Positions 23,844 to 32,821 are shown, counted from the stretch's first letter. The stretch is 64,000 bases of DNA from an uncultured Bacteroidota bacterium (GCA_902622595.1 CACNQM010000004.1:1-64000); one strand, 5' to 3'. Numbers and translations: made by a program. Notes: a model not told the origin generated them from the sequence alone.

Positions 23844-24890
23844 TTGAAAAAGAATGCAACCATAGTTTATACCATTAAAAGAAGTTTTGTAAAATCAGAC
23901 ATTTCAATTTTAGAGGCACTAGAGTATAATGTTTTTCAAATACAATCTAGGCCAAAAAAAACATTTATGTCTTTTATAATAAACAGGATAAAAGAAAAAA
24001 TAAAATCAATTTTTTTTGTATCCAGATCGAAAATAGTAATTATTTGGTTTAATGATTATCATGCCTTTATACCAATTATTTTTTCAAAGCTTTTTTTAAA
24101 AAAATCTGTGATTATTGTTGGAGGATATGACGCTATAGTTGATAAGGAGAACAGGCATGGACTATTCTTTAAAAAAGGTATTAGATCTACTTTAGCAAAA
24201 ATAAATTATAGCTTAGCTAGTGAATTATGGGTAGTCCATAAATCTTTGGAAATAGGATGTAGTTATGCAAGGAAGAAGTTTAACATTACATCAGGAATTA
24301 GGAGTTTTCTAGTCAACAAAAAGATTGTAATCAAGGAAATTAGCACAGGATATGATACTAGATTTTGGGATTATGACACTAATAATCAAAAAATAGGCGT
24401 ATTAACAGCTGCCTATTTTTCAGATGAACGAGTCATTAACATTAAGGGCTTAAATATTTTTAACAAATTAGCCTCTTTATTGCCAGATATAACGTTTACA
24501 ATTGTTGGAGAGTCAAAAATTCAAATAGATAATTTTATAAACTTAAATCCTAATGTAAATGTAATAGGAGTTCAGACAAGAACTCAAATGAAACAGCTTT
24601 ATCAAAATACTAAGTTTTATTTTCAAGGCTCAAGACTTGAAGGTCTGCCTAACTCGGTTTGTGAAGCAATGTTATGCGGATGTATTCCAATCGGTTCTCG
24701 GGTTTTTGGTATTCCAGATATAATTGGCAATACAGGATTACTGTTTGACACAGAAAAAGACTTAGTTCAGATTAAAGATTTTATACTTTCAGGTTTAGGA
24801 GAAAAAGAGTCAAAACAGGCAAGGAAAAGAATAATATCCAAGTTTAACATATCCAAAAGGATAGAAAAAATAAAAGAAAATATAGATTAA
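23844..24890 (+). CDS. Glycosyltransferase family 4-like protein
   Basis: A 348-residue GT-B fold protein. The C-terminal half has the family hallmarks FQGSRLEGLPNSVCEAMLCG with the E-x7-E-type donor-binding motif, then GTLLFD-like GNTGLLFDTEKD. The N-terminus (MKKNATIVYTIKRSF) starts at a TTG 2 bases after the GH3-like stop. It probably adds a sugar to a surface polysaccharide or glycolipid. It is paired with a pyruvyl-transferase-like gene (1-base overlap). The two do not sit in a larger capsule cluster. Confidence 0.75.
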   Translation: MKKNATIVYTIKRSFVKSDISILEALEYNVFQIQSRPKKTFMSFIINRIKEKIKSIFFVSRSKIVIIWFNDYHAFIPIIFSKLFLKKSVIIVGGYDAIVDKENRHGLFFKKGIRSTLAKINYSLASELWVVHKSLEIGCSYARKKFNITSGIRSFLVNKKIVIKEISTGYDTRFWDYDTNNQKIGVLTAAYFSDERVINIKGLNIFNKLASLLPDITFTIVGESKIQIDNFINLNPNVNVIGVQTRTQMKQLYQNTKFYFQGSRLEGLPNSVCEAMLCGCIPIGSRVFGIPDIIGNTGLLFDTEKDLVQIKDFILSGLGEKESKQARKRIISKFNISKRIEKIKENID

Positions 24891-25819
24891 TGGAAATAGG
24901 AGTGCTGGGTTTTAGTGGATCTAAAAATATTGGAGATTATATTCAGACAAAGGCTGTAATTGATATTTTAAAAACACAAAACATTAAAATTCTTGATAGA
25001 GAAAAACTAAATAATTATAAAGGAAATAGAATAAAAACAATAGTTAATGGATGGTTTATGGAGAGCCCTGAAAATTGGCCACCTAGTAATAAAATATATC
25101 CATTATTTATATCTTTTCATATTAATCCATCTGTCAAAGATACATTTACAAATCAAGATTCAATCAATTATTTTAAAAAGTATGAGCCTATAGGTTGTCG
25201 AGATTATTACACAAGAAACCTTTTGCTTGAACATGGAATAAATGCATATTTTTCATCATGTGTAACATTAGGGATTGAGAGAAAAAATTATCTTATGAAA
25301 CAACCAGATGGAATAATTGTAATTGGAGCATTTGACAGGCTTAAACCGTTTTTAGATTATAAATCATCTCTAAAACTTCTTTTGTCTTTCTTTAAATATC
25401 CATTAAGATTTTTTAATTATAAGATTAAGGTTTATCGATTTAATAAGCATTTAAAAAAACAAAATTTTAAAATCAAAAAATTTGATCAAATCACAAAAAA
25501 ACCAATTGATTCTCATTCTACAGGCATACAGCTCGCAGAAAATATGCTGCAGAAAATTGCTGAAAGTAAGATAATAATTACCTCACGAATTCATTCCGCC
25601 TTACCAGCTTTAGCTATGGGATTAAAGGTTATTTTTATCAAAGAGGGGCTAGAGCACAGCAATCACAAAATGAGATTATCCGGGCTGGAAAATTATTTCA
25701 ACACTGTATGTTTTAACGACTTTTTTATGATTAATTTAGAGACAATTCAGAGCATGGAAAACCATATGGGTCACATAGAAAAGACAAACCAAACAATTAA
25801 TAATTTTAAAGTTAAATGA
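24890..25819 (+). CDS. Polysaccharide pyruvyl transferase family protein
   Basis: A 309-residue member of the PS_pyruv_trans family, which adds ketal-pyruvate to sugars or acts as a related GT-B-like enzyme. Landmarks are the N-terminal GFSGSKNIGDYIQTKA, PIGCRDYYTRNLLLEHGI, and the C-terminal SKIIITSRIHSALPALAMGL. The start overlaps the preceding glycosyltransferase stop by one base (TAATGG), and the end overlaps purD by 4 bases. The substrate is unknown. The gene is AT-rich but similar to its neighbours. Confidence 0.8.
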   Translation: MEIGVLGFSGSKNIGDYIQTKAVIDILKTQNIKILDREKLNNYKGNRIKTIVNGWFMESPENWPPSNKIYPLFISFHINPSVKDTFTNQDSINYFKKYEPIGCRDYYTRNLLLEHGINAYFSSCVTLGIERKNYLMKQPDGIIVIGAFDRLKPFLDYKSSLKLLLSFFKYPLRFFNYKIKVYRFNKHLKKQNFKIKKFDQITKKPIDSHSTGIQLAENMLQKIAESKIIITSRIHSALPALAMGLKVIFIKEGLEHSNHKMRLSGLENYFNTVCFNDFFMINLETIQSMENHMGHIEKTNQTINNFKVK

Positions 25820-27090
25820 ATATTCTAGTTATTGGTTCAGGTGGGCGTGAACATGCAATAATTAACAGCATATCAAAAAGTAACAAATGCTCAAAAATTT
25901 TTGCTTTACCTGGAAATGGGGGAACAGAATTATTAGCAGAAAATCTTTCAGGTGACGTAAATGATTTCGAGCTAATCAAGAAAATTAGTTTAAAAAATAA
26001 AATATCATTGGTTTTTGTAGGGCCCGAAGATCCAATAGTTAACGGCATTTATGACTTTTTTAAATCTGACCCTCAACTAAAAGATATAAACATCATTGCA
26101 CCAAGTAAACAGGCAGGTCTTCTTGAAGGTAGCAAAGATTTTGCTAAAGATTTTATGCAAAAGTATAATATACCAACAGCAAAACATAAAACTTTTTCGA
26201 TCGAAAATATAGACGAGGCAGATAAATTTTTAGAGAGCATGAGCCCACCATATGTTCTTAAAGCAGACGGTTTAGCTGCAGGCAAAGGTGTTTTAATTAT
26301 TCAAGACTTGAATGAAGCAAAAGTTGAATTAAGAAGGATGATAATAGAAAAAAAATTTGGAAACTCATCTACAAAAGTTGTTATTGAGGAATTTCTCGAC
26401 GGTATTGAGCTTTCATGTTTTGTTTTAACAGATGGTATAAATTATAAAGTCCTTCCGTTTGCAAAAGACTATAAAAAAATTGGAGAAGGAGACTCAGGTT
26501 TAAACACTGGAGGGATGGGCGCCATTTCTCCTGTTCCTTTTCTTGATGATAGCTTCTTATCTAAAATTAAAAGTAAAATAATTATACCAACTGTTAATGG
26601 TATAATTAAAGAGAAAATGCAATACAATGGATTTATTTTTATAGGTTTAATAAAAGTAAAAGACGAGCCATATGTTATAGAATATAATGTAAGAATGGGA
26701 GATCCAGAGACAGAGGTTGTGTTTCCAAGACTAAACAACGATATGCTTGAACTTTTAGATTCAATGGGAACACCAAAATTTAATGATATTAAATTAAGTA
26801 TTACTGAAAATCATGCTGCTACAGTCATATTAGTATCAGGTGGTTACCCTGAGTCATATCAAAAGGGGAAAACTATAACTGGTTTAAATGATATATCAAA
26901 CGAGTTAATCTTTCATGCAGGGACTATTAAAAAGGATAATACTTTTATTACAAATGGTGGTAGAGTTTTAGCAGTAACATCTACAGCAAAAGATTTTAAG
27001 AAAGCTCTAAAGACCTCTTACTCAAAGATTGATAAAATAAATTTTGATAGAATGAATTATCGAAATGATATAGGTTTTGATTTACTTTAG
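25816..27090 (+). CDS. purD: Phosphoribosylamine-glycine ligase
   Basis: Second step of purine synthesis: joins glycine to phosphoribosylamine with ATP. The 424-residue ATP-grasp protein starts MNILVIGSGGREHAI. It shows FVGPEDPIVNGIYDF, SKDFAKDFMQKYNIPTA, VLKADGLAAGKGVLI, the PurD signature EYNVRMGDPETE, and a C-terminal GGRVLAVTS. The start overlaps the pyruvyl-transferase-like stop. In flavobacteria purD is often beside the DUF6341/DUF6427 genes, as here. Confidence 0.96.
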   Translation: MNILVIGSGGREHAIINSISKSNKCSKIFALPGNGGTELLAENLSGDVNDFELIKKISLKNKISLVFVGPEDPIVNGIYDFFKSDPQLKDINIIAPSKQAGLLEGSKDFAKDFMQKYNIPTAKHKTFSIENIDEADKFLESMSPPYVLKADGLAAGKGVLIIQDLNEAKVELRRMIIEKKFGNSSTKVVIEEFLDGIELSCFVLTDGINYKVLPFAKDYKKIGEGDSGLNTGGMGAISPVPFLDDSFLSKIKSKIIIPTVNGIIKEKMQYNGFIFIGLIKVKDEPYVIEYNVRMGDPETEVVFPRLNNDMLELLDSMGTPKFNDIKLSITENHAATVILVSGGYPESYQKGKTITGLNDISNELIFHAGTIKKDNTFITNGGRVLAVTSTAKDFKKALKTSYSKIDKINFDRMNYRNDIGFDLL

Positions 27091-27315
27091 GAAAGAATGA
27101 GAAGTAATGTCTTTATTTTCCTCATCATTGTCATCAAACTCTTTTAATTTTTTTAACCAATAAGCTGCTCCAACTATCCCAATTAATATAAATGTCCAAG
27201 TGACAATGTTTGCGATATACCAATTGTCAAGCTGAATACTTCTGAGAAGATCAAAAGGGAAGAAAAGTACTTCTTGAAAAAGCCAACCAAGAGAATAAAA
27301 AAAATCTTTAACCAT
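27082..27315 (-). CDS. DUF6341 family small membrane protein
   Basis: A 77-residue protein with one clear membrane helix (about 34-54) and an acidic C-terminal tail ending ITSHSFLK. The start KDFFYSLGWLFQEVLFFPFD and the neighbours (purD, DUF6427, DUF4254) match the flavobacterial DUF6341 group. The function is unknown. It overlaps the end of purD by 9 bases on the opposite strand. Confidence 0.75.
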   Translation of the reverse strand: MVKDFFYSLGWLFQEVLFFPFDLLRSIQLDNWYIANIVTWTFILIGIVGAAYWLKKLKEFDDNDEENKDITSHSFLK

Positions 27316-27331
27316 ATCTTAAATTATAATA

Positions 27332-27339
27332 CAAAATTA
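27332..27339 (-). promoter_or_regulatory. -7 promoter box of the DUF6341 gene
   Basis: The minus strand reads TAATTTTG, 16 bases before the ATG at 27315. Confidence 0.5.
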
Positions 27340-27351
27340 ATACATTGAAAT

Positions 27352-28305
27352 ATGATTGCAAAAGCATTTCAAAAATTTAATTATACTTCACTAATTGTTT
27401 CATCTATTTTATTAATGGGAGTATCATATTATTACACTACTCTTGATATAACCTGGTCTTTTTTTGAATCAAAAATTTTAAATGGTATTATAGTTTTTGG
27501 AGCCTTCATGCTTACAATCTATTCAATTGATACTATTACAAGGCAACTAACAATTGAAAGAGCAAACAGAAATGCCTACCACTTATTGTTGTATCCATTA
27601 GTTATATTCTCTTTTCCATTAGAATCACTTGATATGAGATTTATTCTTGGTTCAGCAGCTATTTGGTCTGCCTGGAGAAATACTAGATTGTTTGTTGAAA
27701 CAGTAAATAATCAAGAAAAAATAAAAAGACTTTTAGATGCTGTTCTCCTTATCACAATTTCTTCTGTACTAATTTTAGAAAACATCTTTATTCTAATAGT
27801 TCCTATTATAATTTTATTTGCAGGAAATATTAATAGAGATATCAAATACCTTATAATAATTATTGTAACCCCAATTATTATAATACCAGCAATTTATGTA
27901 ATTCTGTCCTTCTTAAATTTAGATAGTATGTTATTTAGTTCCTATTTATTTAATATTTCAGATACATTAGAAATATCTACGGTGGCTAATTTTAGATTTC
28001 AATTTTCATTTTGGCCTTTAATTCTAGTAATTTTCTATTTTTTTATAGCTGTTATAATAAAGCTTAAAAAAACATCAGGATCCAGAAGAAGATTTCTTGA
28101 CATAATAGGAGTTTTTTTTCTTCTTTTGTTCTTAACATTTTTTATTATAAATCAAAATATCAGTGGATCAGAGTTTCATTATATTTCATTAATATTAGTT
28201 TATTTCATTACTCAGATTTTTTCAATAAAAATTAACAGTATCTATCTAAATCTTATCTTTATGTCATTAATTGCATCTACAATTATTTTTAAATTCATCA
28301 TATGA
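27352..28305 (+). CDS. DUF6427 family multi-spanning membrane protein
   Basis: A 317-residue very hydrophobic protein with roughly 9-10 predicted membrane helices and few charged loops (for example ERANRNAYHLLLYPLVIFSF). Its position between DUF6341 and DUF4254/GT9 matches the flavobacterial DUF6427 gene. Multi-spanning proteins beside glycosyltransferases are sometimes polymerase- or ligase-like, but nothing here proves that. It overlaps the next gene by 4 bases (ATGA). Confidence 0.7.
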   Translation: MIAKAFQKFNYTSLIVSSILLMGVSYYYTTLDITWSFFESKILNGIIVFGAFMLTIYSIDTITRQLTIERANRNAYHLLLYPLVIFSFPLESLDMRFILGSAAIWSAWRNTRLFVETVNNQEKIKRLLDAVLLITISSVLILENIFILIVPIIILFAGNINRDIKYLIIIIVTPIIIIPAIYVILSFLNLDSMLFSSYLFNISDTLEISTVANFRFQFSFWPLILVIFYFFIAVIIKLKKTSGSRRRFLDIIGVFFLLLFLTFFIINQNISGSEFHYISLILVYFITQIFSIKINSIYLNLIFMSLIASTIIFKFII

Positions 28306-28931
28306 CAGAAATAAAAATCAGTAAAAAAGCGATCAAAATTTTTGAAAAATCAGTAAATGACTACCATGTTTATGATGATATAAGTCGCAATCCCAAAAAC
28401 CCCTTTGAAAATAAAACCTTTGAACATCTTCTTTATGAGAAAAATTGGATAGATACAGTTCAGTGGCACTATGAAGATATTATACGTGATCCCGATATTG
28501 ATCCAAAAGAGGGAATGAAACTTAAGAGGTTGATTGATAGCTCAAATCAAAATAGAACAGAGATGGTTGAGTATATTGATTCATATTTTCTAAACTTATA
28601 TTCAAATGTAAACCCTAAAGAAAATGCTAAAGTAAATACCGAGAGTCCTGCATGGGCAATTGACAGACTTTCTATATTGATTTTAAAAATATATCACATG
28701 GAAGAAGAGTCAAACAGAAAAGATGTCTCAGAAGATCATAGAAATAATTGTCAAAAAAAATTAAATGTTCTATTTGAACAAAGAGAAGATCTTTCAGAAT
28801 CAATAGATCAACTATTAATTGACTTGTCCACAGGCATCAAGAAGATGAGAGTTTATAAACAGATGAAAATGTATAATGATGAATCATTAAATCCTGTCTT
28901 GTACAAAAAAGATGACTCAGCAAAAGGATAA
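28302..28931 (+). CDS. DUF4254 domain-containing protein
   Basis: A 209-residue, mainly helical cytoplasmic protein with segments typical of DUF4254 such as FEHLLYEKNWIDTVQWHYED and RNQNRTE-like SSNQNRTEMVEYID. The function is unknown. The family travels with GT9 heptosyltransferase-like genes in Bacteroidota, as here, which suggests a part in lipopolysaccharide or glycan assembly. The end overlaps the GT9 gene by 20 bases. Confidence 0.8.
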   Translation: MTEIKISKKAIKIFEKSVNDYHVYDDISRNPKNPFENKTFEHLLYEKNWIDTVQWHYEDIIRDPDIDPKEGMKLKRLIDSSNQNRTEMVEYIDSYFLNLYSNVNPKENAKVNTESPAWAIDRLSILILKIYHMEEESNRKDVSEDHRNNCQKKLNVLFEQREDLSESIDQLLIDLSTGIKKMRVYKQMKMYNDESLNPVLYKKDDSAKG

Positions 28932-29979
28932 ACCTATTTTAGTATACAGATTCTCTGCCCTTGGTGATATTGCCATGACAATACCTGTATTAAGATCTTT
29001 CTTTAAATCATATCCTAATCAAAAAATCATATTGGTTTCTAGAAACTATGCAAAACCACTTTTTGATGAATTTGATAATTTAGAATTCGTAGGGGTTGAA
29101 TTTAACAATCAGTATAAAGGTATTCAGGGGTTTGTAAAGTTATTTAAGTTTTTAAGAAAAAAAAACATTAAATCAGTTGCAGACCTTCATAATGTTTTAA
29201 GAACCAAGGTCTTGAACTTTTTATTCAGGATAACATTAATAAAAGTTCAATCTGTTAATAAGGGAAGAAGTGATCGTAAAAAACTTATAAGAAGAAAAAA
29301 CAAAATTTTTAAACCATTAACTCCAATTCAGTATAGGTACTGCGATGTTTTCAGGAGATTAGGATTTCCAGTGGACCTAGTAAATCATGAGTATCCTGTA
29401 AAACCCTTTCTGGATAATGATACCGAGGAACAAAAACTACTTTCTTCATGTCAAAACAAAAAGATTATAGGTATTGCACCCTTTGCATCATTCCAAGGTA
29501 AAAGCTATCCACTTGATCTTATGCAAAATGTAATTGCTTATCTTCAAAAGTCTTATAGCATATATCTTTTTGGTGGTGGAGAAAATGAATTAAATCAAAT
29601 AAAAATTTGGGATAGAGCATATGAAAACGTTTTTGATGTTTCTAAAAACTTCAATTTAAGGCAACAATTAAACATAATTAACTACATAGACCTTATGATT
29701 TCTATGGACTCTGCAAATGGACATCTCGCAGCAAATTGTGGAGTTCCTGTATTGACTATATGGGGAATGACTCATCCTTTTTGTGGTTTCACTCCTTTTG
29801 ATCAAGCTCCAGAAAATTCAATAGTGATTGACAGGAATTTGTACCCTGCAATCCCCACTTCAATTTTTGGGAATAAAGTTCCAAAAGGTTATAGTAGTGC
29901 TTTAAGGACTATAGAGCCTAAAGAAATAATTGAAAAAGCATTAAAAATTTTAGAGAATGCTAAACCTCGTCATAACTAA
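28912..29979 (+). CDS. Glycosyltransferase family 9 (heptosyltransferase-like)
   Basis: A 355-residue GT9 protein, probably acting on the lipopolysaccharide inner core. The N-terminal ILVYRFSALGDIAMTIPVLR and the C-terminal LMISMDSANGHLAANCGVPVLTIWG are the two hallmark regions. IIGIAPFASFQGKSYP is the donor-site loop. The start overlaps DUF4254 by 20 bases and the end overlaps the ferredoxin gene on the other strand. Confidence 0.88.
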   Translation: MTQQKDKPILVYRFSALGDIAMTIPVLRSFFKSYPNQKIILVSRNYAKPLFDEFDNLEFVGVEFNNQYKGIQGFVKLFKFLRKKNIKSVADLHNVLRTKVLNFLFRITLIKVQSVNKGRSDRKKLIRRKNKIFKPLTPIQYRYCDVFRRLGFPVDLVNHEYPVKPFLDNDTEEQKLLSSCQNKKIIGIAPFASFQGKSYPLDLMQNVIAYLQKSYSIYLFGGGENELNQIKIWDRAYENVFDVSKNFNLRQQLNIINYIDLMISMDSANGHLAANCGVPVLTIWGMTHPFCGFTPFDQAPENSIVIDRNLYPAIPTSIFGNKVPKGYSSALRTIEPKEIIEKALKILENAKPRHN

Positions 29980-30241
29980 TTTCAACTTCATCAGAAGTTA
30001 TTCTTGCCTGACAAGTTAGTATATAACCATCTTGAACTTCATCATCAGTAAGGATTTGGTTATTATCCATTTCAACAGACCCTTTATTAATTTTTGCTAA
30101 ACAAGTGCTACATATACCACCTTGACAAGAATAAGGTGCATCAATATCATTGTCAAGCGCAATATCTAATATAGTCCTATCATCTACTGTTTCAAGATTA
30201 TATTCTATATCATCACAAATTATTTTAATCTTTTTAGACAT
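29960..30241 (-). CDS. 2Fe-2S ferredoxin (plant type)
   Basis: A 93-residue cytoplasmic electron carrier. The cluster ligands are Cys39, Cys44, Cys47 (CQGGICSTC) and Cys77 (LTCQAR), the CxxxxCxxC...C pattern of plant-type ferredoxins. The redox partner is unknown. It is transcribed alone, convergent with the GT9 gene. Only an imperfect -7 box (TAATATTG) lies upstream. Confidence 0.92.
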   Translation of the reverse strand: MSKKIKIICDDIEYNLETVDDRTILDIALDNDIDAPYSCQGGICSTCLAKINKGSVEMDNNQILTDDEVQDGYILTCQARITSDEVEISYDEV

Positions 30242-30329
30242 TTACTTATTGATTTTCAGCGCAATATTACTAATAAATTAATTATTTTTTAAAAATAAAA
30301 TTGTAGATTTATCCCCCAATTTTAATAAT

Positions 30330-30731
30330 ATGAAGAATTACGATTTATCAGCAAGTTGCAATACAATTGAAAAAAACAGCAGTTTCGTAGGTAATTTTAA
30401 CTCAGAATCTGACTTTAGAATTGACGGTTCATTTGAGGGAAACATAGAAACTAAAGGAAAAGTTGTAATTGGTAAGAATGGAAACATAGACGGAACTATT
30501 GTTTGTACTTCTGCTGACATTGAAGGTAAATTTAAGGGCACTATACATGTTGATGACTTATTATCGATTAGATCTTCAGGTGAAGTTCATGGAGACATTG
30601 TCATGTCAAAGTTAATAGTTGAGTCAGGTGCAATTTTCAATGCAAAGTCATCAATGAAAAATGATGCATCTAGTTCAGCTTCACTGAAAAAGATTACAAA
30701 TTTTAACGATCCACGTGAAAAAACAGCCTAA
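30330..30731 (+). CDS. Bactofilin family cytoskeletal protein
   Basis: A 133-residue protein with the beta-helical bactofilin core (about 20-110). The pattern of short repeats with Gly turns is seen in FRIDGSFEGNIETKGKVVIG and SADIEGKFKGTIHVDDLLS. Bactofilins polymerise without nucleotide and scaffold envelope proteins. The last codons contain a CACGTG core that also supplies the GTG start of atpZ. The two overlap by 17 bases, tying the bactofilin to the ATP synthase operon as in other flavobacteria. Confidence 0.88.
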   Translation: MKNYDLSASCNTIEKNSSFVGNFNSESDFRIDGSFEGNIETKGKVVIGKNGNIDGTIVCTSADIEGKFKGTIHVDDLLSIRSSGEVHGDIVMSKLIVESGAIFNAKSSMKNDASSSASLKKITNFNDPREKTA

Positions 30732-30918
30732 ACCTTGGCTTATTTTTTCAGGTTTATTTTTTCAGATTGCCATAGTTATGTTCTTGCTAACAAGAATTGG
30801 AAATTATGCTGATTCTTATTTTCAAACAGAATCAAATCAATTTACTTTAGCATTATCTTTGCTTGGTATAATTCTAATTATTTATCTTATAATTTCTCAG
30901 ACAAAAAATTTAAAATAA
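30715..30918 (+). CDS. AtpZ/AtpI-type ATP synthase accessory protein
   Basis: A 67-residue protein with two membrane helices (about 8-27 and 43-62), like AtpZ/AtpI proteins that precede ATP synthase genes and help c-ring assembly or Mg2+ transport. The start is GTG at 30715, overlapping the bactofilin gene by 17 bases. It lies about 90 bases upstream of atpB, which has its own -7 box. Confidence 0.75.
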   Translation: MKKQPKPWLIFSGLFFQIAIVMFLLTRIGNYADSYFQTESNQFTLALSLLGIILIIYLIISQTKNLK

Positions 30919-30967
30919 CTTTTTAAATTTTGACCTTAAATGATTTTATAAATATGTATTTATATCT

Positions 30968-30975
30968 TACATTTG
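30968..30975 (+). promoter_or_regulatory. -7 promoter box of the atpB operon
   Basis: TACATTTG, a perfect TAnnTTTG match, ends 31 bases before the atpB ATG at 31007. It provides a promoter for atpBEFHAG separate from the bactofilin transcript. Confidence 0.6.
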
Positions 30976-31006
30976 TCGCGCAAAACTTAATCTACTTAGT
31001 TTGAGC

Positions 31007-32077
31007 ATGATATATACAAAAAGCAGATATTTTTTCCTTTCTTTAATGATGTTGTCTGCCTCACTTGCTGAAGCAAAAGAAGAAGAAAAAGAGCAGACTC
31101 TTCAAGAAGAAATTACGGAATATATATATCATCATGTACAAGATTCCCACGACTTTTCATTTTTTTCAACTAAGGATAAAGAAACTGGAAAGAAAAAGTA
31201 TTACGGTTTTCCATTACCAGTTATATTAGTTGATGAAGGTATTAAGATATTCATGTCTTCAAAGTTAGATCACGGAAAAAAGGTAGTTAATGCCTCAGGT
31301 AAATATTATAAGTTATACCACGGTAAAATATATAAAACAGATTCAGAAGGTTATATTTCATATGATGATGAAGGAAATGTTACTAATGCTAAGCCTCTAG
31401 ATTTGTCAATTACAAAAAGTGTTTTTTCAATTTTACTAATATCATTATTGATGTTTTGGTTATTCACTTCATTAGCTAAATCATATAGAGATAATAATCA
31501 AATAGCATCTGGAATTGGCAGGTTTTTTGAACCTATCGTACTGCTTATAAGAGATGAGATCGCTATACCAAGTATTGGAGAAAATCATTATAAAAAATAC
31601 ATGAGCTTCTTGCTTACACTGTTCTTCTTTATCTGGTTTTTAAATTTATTAGGTTTAAGCCCGCTCGGAGTAAATGTTACTGGAAATATAGCAGTTACAT
31701 TTGGGCTTGCTTTAATAACTTTCTTGATTACAAACTTGACAGCAAATAAAACATATTGGAAGCATATTTTTTGGATGCCAGGTGTTCCAATATGGTTGAA
31801 ACCCCTTCTGGCACCAATTGAACTTTTGGGAGTATTTATAAAACCATTCTCTTTAATGATTAGGTTATATGCAAATATTCTTGCAGGTCATATAGTACTT
31901 TATAGCTTGATAGGATTAATTTTTATTTTTAAAAATTTAGTTGGATCTAGCTTATCACTCGTTCTCGTGTTTTTTATTTCAATAATTGAAGTTCTAGTTG
32001 CTTTATTACAAGCTTATATCTTTACGCTTCTATCAGCTCTTTACTTTGGTTTTGCAGTTCAGGAGGATGATCATTAA
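31007..32077 (+). CDS. atpB: ATP synthase F0 subunit a, with periplasmic extension
   Basis: Ion-channel subunit of the F0 sector. The 356-residue protein is longer than the usual 240-280. It has a signal-peptide-like start (MIYTKSRYFFLSLMMLSASLAEA), a charged region of about 110 residues, and then the membrane part. The key segment is PFSLMIRLYANILAGHI with the essential Arg near residue 285, followed by EVLVALLQAYIFTLLSALYF. The long N-terminal region is a known trait of Bacteroidota subunit a. ATG at 31007 is preferred over TTG at 31001. Confidence 0.95.
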   Translation: MIYTKSRYFFLSLMMLSASLAEAKEEEKEQTLQEEITEYIYHHVQDSHDFSFFSTKDKETGKKKYYGFPLPVILVDEGIKIFMSSKLDHGKKVVNASGKYYKLYHGKIYKTDSEGYISYDDEGNVTNAKPLDLSITKSVFSILLISLLMFWLFTSLAKSYRDNNQIASGIGRFFEPIVLLIRDEIAIPSIGENHYKKYMSFLLTLFFFIWFLNLLGLSPLGVNVTGNIAVTFGLALITFLITNLTANKTYWKHIFWMPGVPIWLKPLLAPIELLGVFIKPFSLMIRLYANILAGHIVLYSLIGLIFIFKNLVGSSLSLVLVFFISIIEVLVALLQAYIFTLLSALYFGFAVQEDDH

Positions 32078-32113
32078 CTTAAAACAATAATTGTATAACT
32101 TAAATAAATAAAA

Positions 32114-32308
32114 ATGGAAATACCTAAAATAGTCGGAGCAGGACTTGTAATTATCGGAACAGGAATTGGTATCGGCCTTATTGGTCGTGGCGCAATGGAT
32201 GCGATTGGAAGACAGCCTGATGCATCTAATAAAATTCTTGTGGCAGCTATCGTTATAGCAGCTCTTGTTGAGGGAATTGCTTTTGCAGCTTTATTCGCAG
32301 TTAACTAA
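32114..32308 (+). CDS. atpE: ATP synthase F0 subunit c
   Basis: The c-ring proteolipid, 64 residues with two helices. The first carries the Gly-rich GTGIGIGLIGRGAMDAIGRQP and ends in the polar loop RQPDA. The second carries the ion-binding carboxylate in AALVEGIAFAALF. The Gln in helix 1 and the ES(T) after the carboxylate that mark sodium-coupled rings are not seen, so proton coupling is likely. It is 36 bases after atpB and 12 before atpF. Confidence 0.95.
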   Translation: MEIPKIVGAGLVIIGTGIGIGLIGRGAMDAIGRQPDASNKILVAAIVIAALVEGIAFAALFAVN

Positions 32309-32320
32309 TAAAATTAGTTT

Positions 32321-32821
32321 ATGGAAAAATTAATAAGTGAATTTTCATCAGGACTTTTCTTTTGGCAGACTTTAATATTCGTTACTCTAATTTTCTTATT
32401 AAGAAAATTTGCTTGGAAGCCTATATTGGATACAATTAATGAAAGAGAAAAATCAATAAGAGATTCTTTAAACTCTGCTAAACAGGCAAAAAAAGAGATG
32501 GAAAACCTTCAGGCAGAAAACAAAAAAATTCTGCTAGAAGCAAGAGCTGAAAGTGATGCAATGATTAGTCAAGCAAAACAATCAGGAAAGGAACTTGTTG
32601 AAAAAGCAAAATCCGATGCTCGTCTTGAAGCTGAAAATATTTTGTTACAAGCTCGAAATTCAATTGAGAATGAAAAAAGATCAGCAATGAATGAAATCAA
32701 AAATCAAGTTGCAGATCTATCAATCGATATTGCCTCCAAAGTGTTAGAGCAAGAGCTTGATACTAATAAAAATCATCAAGAGTATATTAACAAACTATTA
32801 AAAGAGAAAAAATTTGATTAA
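32321..32821 (+). CDS. atpF: ATP synthase F0 subunit b
   Basis: Peripheral-stalk subunit of 166 residues. It has one N-terminal membrane helix (about 10-27) followed by a long charged coiled coil (RKFAWKPILDTINEREKSI onward, rich in Ala, Glu and Lys). RKFAWKPI just after the helix is the usual hallmark. The gene lies between atpE and atpH with gaps of 12 and 5 bases. Confidence 0.94.
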   Translation: MEKLISEFSSGLFFWQTLIFVTLIFLLRKFAWKPILDTINEREKSIRDSLNSAKQAKKEMENLQAENKKILLEARAESDAMISQAKQSGKELVEKAKSDARLEAENILLQARNSIENEKRSAMNEIKNQVADLSIDIASKVLEQELDTNKNHQEYINKLLKEKKFD

